Origin: CAZZEX01 sp964653285 | GTDB lineage: Bacteria; Chloroflexota; Anaerolineae; B4-G1 | DNA: 32,028 nt | Assembly (NCBI GenBank): GCA_964653285.1 | Contig: CAZZEX010000056.1 | Span: 1-32,028 of the forward strand | Direction of reading: 5' to 3' | Notes under the pieces: generated by a model | Database searches by the model: none | Seen by the model: only the letters and a program-made list of their open reading frames with translations | Told to the model about the DNA's origin: nothing | Position numbers and translations under genes: made by a program | Shown here: positions 26,299 through 32,028 of the stretch, piece after piece | Numbering within the stretch: the stretch's first letter is position 1 | How the letters are laid out: each line of letters opens with the position of its first letter

Positions 26299-27279
26299 GT
26301 GCACATCTTGATGGTCACTCCCCCACTACCCACCCCCGCACAGCCAAATACTGGGGCCCCTGTGGCGCGCCAAATCGAGTCCCTGCGAGCAATTGGCGCC
26401 CAGGTGGATGTGCTGGAAGTCAGAGGCATCCCGAAATTCAAGTACCTTCAGGCTTTACCGTCTCTGAGGGCACTCGCCCGCTCGGTTGACCTCATCCATG
26501 CGCACTATGGGTATTGCGGTTGGCTGGCGCGCCTGCAGTTCAGCGGACCGGTGGTTGTCTCCTTTATGGGAGATGACTTGCTGGGCACACCAGATGCCAA
26601 AGGGCGACTTAAATCGCTTAGCAAGTTGGTGGTCCAGGTGGATCGCTGGCTGGCACGTACTGTGGACGCAGTGATTGTCAAGTCAGCCGAAATGGCAAAG
26701 GTTGTCGCGCCGGTCGAAGCCTACGTTGTCCCCAATGGAGTGGACCTGCAGCTCTTCCGGCCGATGGACCCGTACGAGGCGAGAGCGTTGCTGGGGTGGC
26801 CTGAAGGCAAGCGGTATATCCTGTTCCCCGGCAATCCGGACATCCCACGCAAAGGGTTTCCTCTGGCCCGAGCCGTGGTGACCAGGGCCTCGAAGCAGAT
26901 GAGCGAACCATTGACGTTGGTCCCGTTAAAGCAGGTGGCACCCGACCAAGTGCCGCTCTATATGAATGCCTGCAACGCTATGGTGATGACCTCTTTCATA
27001 GAAGGTTCGCCCAATGTGGTTAAGGAAGCTATGGCCTGTAATCTGCCCGTGGTATCGGTGCCAGTGGGGGATGTACCTGAACGGCTGGACGGGGTGGAAG
27101 GTTATACAATTTGCCCCCGCGACGCGGAGGCATTAGCGGAAGCGCTGGTCAGCACGTTGGCTGGAGGGCAACGTGCCGACGGGCGGGCAGCTCTGAAGCG
27201 CAAAGGGCTGGATCTAGAAAGCGTAGCCCGGCGGCTCATGAAGATTTACGCCGATGTCCTAACGCAGCGGAAGAACTAA
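26299..27279 (+). CDS. GT4-family glycosyltransferase (second)
   Basis: This 326-residue GT-B enzyme starts at GTG 26299 (MHILMVTPPLPTPAQPNTGAPVARQI), with AGGGA just upstream. Motifs are DLIHAHYGYCGWLARL, VVSFMGDDLLG, VDAVIVKSAEMAKVV, AYVVPNGVDLQLFRP and ILFPGNPDIPRKGF. The E-x7-E motif is intact in MTSFIEGSPNVVKEAMACNLPVV, followed by VPVGDVPERL. It is shorter than most GT4 enzymes but complete. A gap of 114 bases separates it from the previous gene, and no terminator was seen there. Confidence 0.88.
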   Translation: MHILMVTPPLPTPAQPNTGAPVARQIESLRAIGAQVDVLEVRGIPKFKYLQALPSLRALARSVDLIHAHYGYCGWLARLQFSGPVVVSFMGDDLLGTPDAKGRLKSLSKLVVQVDRWLARTVDAVIVKSAEMAKVVAPVEAYVVPNGVDLQLFRPMDPYEARALLGWPEGKRYILFPGNPDIPRKGFPLARAVVTRASKQMSEPLTLVPLKQVAPDQVPLYMNACNAMVMTSFIEGSPNVVKEAMACNLPVVSVPVGDVPERLDGVEGYTICPRDAEALAEALVSTLAGGQRADGRAALKRKGLDLESVARRLMKIYADVLTQRKN

Positions 27280-27395
27280 CCAGTCAGTGCATCCGAAAGC
27301 GATCTTTAGTAGAGACGGCCGCCAGACCCTGACGGATACTGAACCTAGATGCTTGTAGCAGTGCAGGCATTACGGAGACGAGGTAAGAAGACAAT

Positions 27396-29357
27396 ATGTG
27401 TGGCATAGCGGGCATGATCGATCCAACTTTATCACCAACCGAAATCTGGTCAGTGCTCCAGCGGATGACCGCTGTGATGATCCATCGGGGGCCGGATGAC
27501 GAGGGCTTCTTCATATCGGGCGGCGTAGGCCTGGGCATGCGCCGGCTGAGTATTATCGACCTGGTCAGCGGCAAGCAGCCGCTATACAATGAGGATCGGA
27601 GCGTGGTCGTCGTTTTCAACGGCGAAATCTACAACTATCGCGGGCTCACAGAAGAGCTTCGGCGGCGTGGACACGTATTCACGACGGCAAGTGATACGGA
27701 GGTGATCGTCCATCTCTACGAAGACTTTGGTGAGGATTGCGTCCACGAGTTGCGCGGCATGTTCGCATTCGCAGTGTGGGACACGCGTAATCGCCGTCTG
27801 TTCCTCGCCCGGGATCGGCTGGGGATCAAACCGCTGTACCACACGCAGGTCGGCGAGCGCCTGGTGTTTGGCTCCGAGATCAAGGCTATTCTGCAACATC
27901 CCGAGGTGCAAGCCCGCCTGAACCTGGAGGGCTTGAGTAACTATCTGTCCCTAAAATATGTGCCAGCACCTCAGACGATGTTCACCGACATTTTTGCCGT
28001 CCCACCGGGCCACACGTTGACGTGCGACCAACATGGCGTGACGATTCGATCGTACTGGGACCTGTCCTTCGCCAACAATCAAAACGTTCGGGAGAGTGAA
28101 GAGGCGTATGCAGAGCAACTCGGGGGGCTATTGCGAGAATCGGTCAGGCTACGACTGATGAGCGACGTACCTTTTGGGGCCTTTCTCAGCGGCGGCATCG
28201 ACTCTAGCACGATTGTGGCTCTGATGAGCCAGTTCTTGGACGAGCCGGTCAAAACCTTTTCGGTGGGTTTCGAGGGTGACGGCGAGGAATTCAGCGAGCT
28301 TCCCTACGCCCGCCTCGTCGCCAAGCAGTATCAGGCTGATCATCATGAGATCATCTTTGGTCCTCAGGATCTCATCGATCTCGCCGAGAAAGTCGTTTGG
28401 CATCTGGATCAGCCAATAGCGGATGTGGCTGCACTGGCCAACTACATGGTCGCCGAACTCGCCTCGCGCCACGTGAAGATGGTCCTGACGGGCGAAGGTG
28501 GCGATGAGTTGTTTGCTGGCTATGCCCGTTACGCTGGTGAGCGGCTGTCCCCATTGTTCCAACGTATTCCGGGCCCCGCCAAATCTCTGGCGCTGGCTGT
28601 GAGCGATCGCATCCCGGGGCTGCGCCGGCCCAAGATCGCGCTGTACGCGCTATGCCAGTCGGACGAGGTCACTCGCCTGACCAACTGGTTCCCGCTCTTC
28701 AACCACGAGATGAAAGCGACTCTGCTGTCGGATGCGCTGAAGAGAGAGTTGAACGGCGCTTCGGTGGATCGCGTGTTCGCCCAACATCTGGCCCGCACCG
28801 ATGCCGCCGACCCGCTGAGCCGCATGCTGTATGTCGACACAAAGCTCTGGCTGCCCGACGACCTACTGGCCCGCGGCGACAAAATGAGCATGGCCGCCTC
28901 AATCGAGGCACGCGTGCCACTGCTGGATCACAAGATTGTCGAGTTCGCGGCCTCTCTCCCGCCGCATCTCAAGCTGAGGCGACTAACGCGCAAGTACCTG
29001 TTGAAGGAGGTAAGCCGGGCCTGGCTTCCCGCGCGGATCATTGATCGAAAGAAGCAAGGATTTCCTATACCAACCTCCGTCTGGTTTCGAAAAGAGGCAC
29101 GCTCATTCGTGCGGGACATTCTGTCGCCAGCAGCGATCCAGCGGCGCGGGCTGTTCGATCTCGACTACGTAGAAAAGTTGCTTGATGAACACGAAGCAGG
29201 TTTTGCCGATCACGGGGCTCTCTTATGGGGTCTGCTCAGCGTGGAACTCTGGCACCGCCTGTTCATTGATTCACAACCACGCGCTGAGCGGGCTGCAAGT
29301 TCCGTCGTCACGGTGGACTCAGTGACAATGGGGCGAGGAGGTACCTACGAGGATTAG
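27396..29357 (+). CDS. asnB: Asparagine synthase (glutamine-hydrolysing) / AsnB-like amidotransferase
   Basis: This 653-residue enzyme has an N-terminal class II glutaminase domain with catalytic Cys2 (MCGIAGMID), MIHRGPDDEGFF, VFNGEIYNYRGLTEELRRRGH and FAVWDTRNRRLFLARDRLGIKPLY. The synthetase domain has the ATP-binding FGAFLSGGIDSSTIVAL, TFSVGF, and LTGEGGDELFAGYARY. The C-terminal domain has MSMAASIEARVPLLDHKIVEFA. Enzymes of this architecture make asparagine, but in glycan clusters several act on other acids, for example amidating uronic-acid sugars (WbpS-like). Given the WbpB/WbpE-like pair, sugar amidation is a reasonable inference here. An SD-like GGTAAGAAGA precedes ATG 27396. The 3' end overlaps a decayed gene start at 29347. 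Confidence 0.9.
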   Translation: MCGIAGMIDPTLSPTEIWSVLQRMTAVMIHRGPDDEGFFISGGVGLGMRRLSIIDLVSGKQPLYNEDRSVVVVFNGEIYNYRGLTEELRRRGHVFTTASDTEVIVHLYEDFGEDCVHELRGMFAFAVWDTRNRRLFLARDRLGIKPLYHTQVGERLVFGSEIKAILQHPEVQARLNLEGLSNYLSLKYVPAPQTMFTDIFAVPPGHTLTCDQHGVTIRSYWDLSFANNQNVRESEEAYAEQLGGLLRESVRLRLMSDVPFGAFLSGGIDSSTIVALMSQFLDEPVKTFSVGFEGDGEEFSELPYARLVAKQYQADHHEIIFGPQDLIDLAEKVVWHLDQPIADVAALANYMVAELASRHVKMVLTGEGGDELFAGYARYAGERLSPLFQRIPGPAKSLALAVSDRIPGLRRPKIALYALCQSDEVTRLTNWFPLFNHEMKATLLSDALKRELNGASVDRVFAQHLARTDAADPLSRMLYVDTKLWLPDDLLARGDKMSMAASIEARVPLLDHKIVEFAASLPPHLKLRRLTRKYLLKEVSRAWLPARIIDRKKQGFPIPTSVWFRKEARSFVRDILSPAAIQRRGLFDLDYVEKLLDEHEAGFADHGALLWGLLSVELWHRLFIDSQPRAERAASSVVTVDSVTMGRGGTYED

Positions 29358-29472
29358 CATTCTTGGCCTCGGTTATGTTGGTTGCGTCTCCACAGCGTGT
29401 CTGGCTTGCGATGGCCATGCGGTGATCGGCGTAGATGTAAAACCTCAATGGCGATATACGAGGTGTGTATGA
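29347..29472 (+). pseudogene. N-terminal remnant of a UDP-glucose / GDP-mannose dehydrogenase
   Basis: The frame at 29347 reads (T)RISILGLGYVGCVSTACLA, then CDGHAVIGVDVKPQ, and stops at TGA 29470-29472. This is the NAD-binding start of the UDPG/GDP-mannose dehydrogenase family (MRISIxGLGYVG; GxGxxG present). A GAGGAGG ribosome-binding site stands at the right distance, but the start codon is ACG where ATG is expected. Similarity ends after about 32 codons, where a deletion has joined it to sequence upstream of the next glycosyltransferase. It overlaps the end of asnB, as the ancestral gene probably did. Confidence 0.75.
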
Positions 29473-30668
29473 AGAGATCTGTTGGTAATCGTGTACTCAT
29501 GCTGCTGGAGAACTGCTCCTATCCACGGGACGACCGGGTGCGTCAGGAGGCCAGGACGCTAGCGGTCGCTGGCTATCAGGTCTCGGTGATCTGCCCTTTG
29601 GATCCAGGACAGCCCTGGCGAGAAATACTCGACGGCGTGCGTGTCTACCGGTTCCCTGCACCGCCGCCCGCGAACAGCTTTCTGGGCTATCTCTGGGAGT
29701 ATGGCTACTCGATGGCCGCGACATTCGCTCTCTCCCTGCTCGTACTCTTGCGTGAGGGGTTTGACGTCGTCCACGCCCACCACCCACCCGACACCTTCGT
29801 CTTTATCGCAGCATTCTACAAGTTGTTCGGCAAACGTTTCGTGTACGACCACCACGACCTGGCCCCCGAGATGTACTACGCTCGTTTCGGAGGCAGCGGC
29901 AACCGGCTTGTCTACCACGCGCTGGTCTTGCTTGAGAAACTCTCTTGCCGACTGGCCGATCACGTGATCGCCACGAACCAATCGTACAAGAGGGTCGAGA
30001 TGCAGCGAGGCCATGTGCCAGAGGAGCGCATCACCATCGTGCGCAACGGGCCCGATCTGAACCGCCTGCGGCCGACGGAGCCCGACCCGGATCTGCGACG
30101 GATGGGAAAGACGATCATCGTCTATGTCGGCGTGATGGGGTTTCAGGATGGCGTAGACTACCTGCTGAGAGCACTCCAGCACCTGGTCTACAATCTGGGC
30201 AGGACCGACTTTTTCTGTGTCCTTGTTGGCGCTGGAGACGCTTCGCCTGGTCTAGAGTCATTGACTGAGCAATTGGACCTCGCCCACTATGTGTCCTTCA
30301 CTGGTTGGGTGGGATACACAGAGGTCGCCCGCTACCTCAGCGCGGCAGACATTGGTGTAGCACCCGAACCGTCCAACTCTTATAACGACCGCTCCACGGC
30401 GGTTAAGATAATGGAATACATGTCATTGGGGAAGCCGACTGTGGCCTTCGATCTCCCTGAGCACGAGGCTACGGCCCAGGATGCGGCTGCGTATGCGCGC
30501 ACAAACGACGAGCTTGAATTTGCGCAGCAAATCGCCGCGCTAATGGATAACCCGGTACGGCGCAAGAAGATGGGCGAAAAAGGAAGGGAACGCATAGAAA
30601 AGGAACTTGCCTGGTCGCACCAAGAAAAGTTTCTCTTGGAGGCTTATGAAGCTCTCGTCTCACAGTGA
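29469..30668 (+). CDS. GT4-family glycosyltransferase (third)
   Basis: This 399-residue GT-B enzyme starts MKRSVGNRVLMLLENCSYPRDDRVRQEA at ATG 29469, with GAGGTG just upstream. Upstream in-frame ATGs lie in the dehydrogenase remnant. Motifs are VVHAHHPPDTFVFIAAFYKL, FVYDHHDLAPEMYYARF, DHVIATNQSYKRVEMQRG and ITIVRNGPDLNRLRP. The C-terminal domain has TIIVYVGVMGFQDGVDYLLRAL, VSFTGWVGYTEVARYLSAADIGVAPEP, YNDRSTAVKIMEYMSLGKPTVAFDL and HEATA. The N-terminal part resembles enzymes often annotated as WbuB/FnlA-cluster type GT4, without proof of donor. Its start overlaps the stop of the dehydrogenase remnant (ATGA). It is the last gene of the cluster. Confidence 0.9.
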   Translation: MKRSVGNRVLMLLENCSYPRDDRVRQEARTLAVAGYQVSVICPLDPGQPWREILDGVRVYRFPAPPPANSFLGYLWEYGYSMAATFALSLLVLLREGFDVVHAHHPPDTFVFIAAFYKLFGKRFVYDHHDLAPEMYYARFGGSGNRLVYHALVLLEKLSCRLADHVIATNQSYKRVEMQRGHVPEERITIVRNGPDLNRLRPTEPDPDLRRMGKTIIVYVGVMGFQDGVDYLLRALQHLVYNLGRTDFFCVLVGAGDASPGLESLTEQLDLAHYVSFTGWVGYTEVARYLSAADIGVAPEPSNSYNDRSTAVKIMEYMSLGKPTVAFDLPEHEATAQDAAAYARTNDELEFAQQIAALMDNPVRRKKMGEKGRERIEKELAWSHQEKFLLEAYEALVSQ

Positions 30669-30697
30669 GACGGATCTGCTCTGTCCGTCTTTTCGTT
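30668..30697 (+). terminator. Intrinsic terminator of the glycan operon
   Basis: AGACGGA (30668-30674) pairs with TCCGTCT (30684-30690) over a 9-base loop and is followed by TTTCGTT. It begins at the last base of the stop codon of the final glycosyltransferase. Confidence 0.72.
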
Positions 30698-30948
30698 ATC
30701 ACAAAAATCCCCATGCGGCGAACGGAGCGTATGAAGAGCCGATGTACTTATCTGGACTGGGAGAACTAGGAAAAGAAAGTCCAGGCGCCGCTTGGGGGCG
30801 GGCATTTCCACAGCGTGGGGGCAGCCCGATCGTCTGGATAGAATTGAAACTTGGTTTTGCGCAAGACTATGGAGCTACCCGTGTCTACAACTGGTTTGGA
30901 AATGGAAAGTTTTCTGCTATTGAACTGGACTGCGGTACATCGCCCGAA
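30698..30948. other. Non-coding junction, no gene recognised
   Basis: About 250 bases between the terminator and the transposase stop codon. One + strand frame is open across it, but it starts inside the upstream gene in another frame and resembles no family I know. No inverted repeat that would mark an insertion-sequence end was recognised. Confidence 0.4.
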
Positions 30949-32028
30949 TTATATGCAGTCAGCGACACGCAATTCGATGGTCTTGCCAGATAGTGTCTTG
31001 ATTCGGTGTTCGTTAAATCGCTGACACGCTTTGACCGCTTCTTGCTGAACACGTGGGTTGGCGAAGGGCTCGAGTGTGCCAACGATGCGGTCAGCCATCT
31101 CGTAGTAGAAGCCATCTTGGTTAAAAAACGTACGCCACAACGTCAGCGGTGTTGTATAGCGATAGGTTGAACTGAAGTAGTGGTTTCGTGCCCACAGCGC
31201 ACTGTTATGCAGACCAATACGCAAGTGAGCCACGATCTGATCCTTTTCAGTATCCACCTCGAAGAACGTGGCGTGTGGATCGAGTTGGGCAAGTTTATCC
31301 GCAGTGCGTGCTTGTTCTTGGCGGTGTGCCTCAATCTGTCGTTCGAGTTTCGCCTTACGAGTCAGGTATCGGGTGAGCCGTTGGTGATAGCGTTCCCGAT
31401 AGTCTTGCAGTTGTTGCTCGCGCTTCGCGGCGCGGGCAGCCGCTCGAGGCCCCTGCCGTTTCCGGGGACGTAACAAGTCAGCGGACTTTTTGTCGTAGCG
31501 TGCGTTTAGGTTTTGGATGAGACGTTCCTGGTCGGCCAGTTGTGCTATTTTGCTATCGTGTTTGCGCTTGACCGCATTCAGATGAGTCGTCAAATCAGTG
31601 ATTCGTTTAGCGACGCGGCGATCGGGCACCGCGCGCTTGGCACGCAAACCGAAGTTGATGTTGAGATGCACGAAGGCAATTTGATCGCGGAACGAGTTTT
31701 CTTGCGCATTCCATCGTTCCAGATACCAGCGAACGATACGGCGGATGTCTGGTTCCTCTTCACGATTGACCGTCGTTATCAAGGCCATCAGGTTATCAGG
31801 ACGATCCAGATCGTAAATCAACGCGGCGCGTACCTCCAGGTCCTCAGTCAAGCCAAAATCAGCATCCGCCACCCGATGGGTCGGTTGCCCGGTGCGTGGG
31901 TCTTCGATCTTGCGAAATCGCCCAGGCCGTACAAAATCTGGGCATGGTTCATTTTGCCCCCGATAAGGCAGAAAAACTGGTTGACAAATTAGGTCACACC
32001 TCCGGTTAGCAGGCGCAACAATTTTTAT
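30949..32028 (-). pseudogene. C-terminal part of an IS4-like transposase, partial at the window edge
   Basis: One - strand frame is open from 32028 down to TAA at 30951-30949. Clear protein sequence starts near RKIEDPRTGQPTHRV (about 31917) and continues ADADFGLTEDLEVRAALIYD. Next comes the transposase-type IVRWYLERWNAQENSFRDQ, with the Glu expected in the C-terminal catalytic signature. A long charged coiled coil follows (KRITDLTTHLNAVKRKHDSK to TADKLAQLD), then a C-terminal domain with GLHNSALWARNHYFSSTYRYTTPL. The N-terminal DDE part is absent, and upstream of about 31917 the best-looking protein start (MNHAQILYGLGDF, ATG at 31952) is in another frame. A frameshifted or truncated element is therefore likely, though the window edge hides the rest. 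Confidence 0.62.

Noticed and set aside
30607..30993. A small + strand gene after the last glycosyltransferase
   Set aside because: It starts inside the glycosyltransferase in another frame, crosses the terminator and overlaps the transposase. No family resemblance.

Overview
The window is GC-rich bacterial DNA, most likely from a member of the Chloroflexota (Anaerolineae-like). This placement is an inference. It rests on gene content, on a fused glycyl-tRNA synthetase, on a PAS-GAF sensor kinase with a NarL-type regulator, and on many short GC-rich palindromes and 7-bp tandem repeats between and inside genes. No rRNA or tRNA gene was seen, so the taxonomy cannot be fixed from this sequence alone.

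Layout. (1) 1-4378, + strand: a branched-chain amino-acid type ABC transporter, with the binding protein (5' end cut by the window) followed by livH, livM, livG and livF. (2) 4466-7106, - strand: a dead type III restriction-modification locus. Only the first 22 codons of the methyltransferase (mod) remain. The helicase/nuclease gene (res) carries two frameshifts and an internal deletion. Between them sit a REP-associated tyrosine transposase (RAYT) and a 16-unit GC-rich tandem array bounded by perfect inverted repeats. (3) 7191-11122, - strand: glyQS (alpha and beta chains fused) and recO, overlapping by 4 bases, with a good promoter. (4) 11374-13612, + strand: a sensor histidine kinase broken by an exact 11-bp tandem duplication, followed by an intact NarL/FixJ response regulator. 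(5) 13613-14980: 1.4 kb without a convincing gene. It holds two long direct-repeat copies plus a third partial copy of a structured element, each long copy ending in a + strand terminator-like hairpin, and a MITE-like element between them. (6) 14981-30668, + strand: an exopolysaccharide / surface-glycan cluster. (7) 30949-32028, - strand: a C-terminal transposase fragment running off the window.

The glycan cluster forms a coherent Wzx/Wzy pathway. A small phosphoglycosyl transferase loads the first sugar on undecaprenyl phosphate and three GT4 glycosyltransferases extend it. Two Gfo/Idh/MocA dehydrogenases and a DegT/DnrJ aminotransferase make modified amino sugars. A glutamine-dependent AsnB-like enzyme may amidate a uronic acid. 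Wzx flips the unit, Wzy polymerises it, and a BY-type tyrosine kinase with a chain-length (Wzz) domain controls length. A DUF362 protein of unknown role lies inside the cluster. Two gene fragments show past rearrangement: a BY-kinase C-terminus at 16652-16780 and a nucleotide-sugar dehydrogenase N-terminus at 29347-29472.

The most interesting parts are the repeated structured element directly upstream of the glycan operon (a candidate attenuation leader or small-RNA family), the RAYT/REP/tandem-array complex inside the dead restriction locus, and the kinase-inactivating 11-bp duplication.
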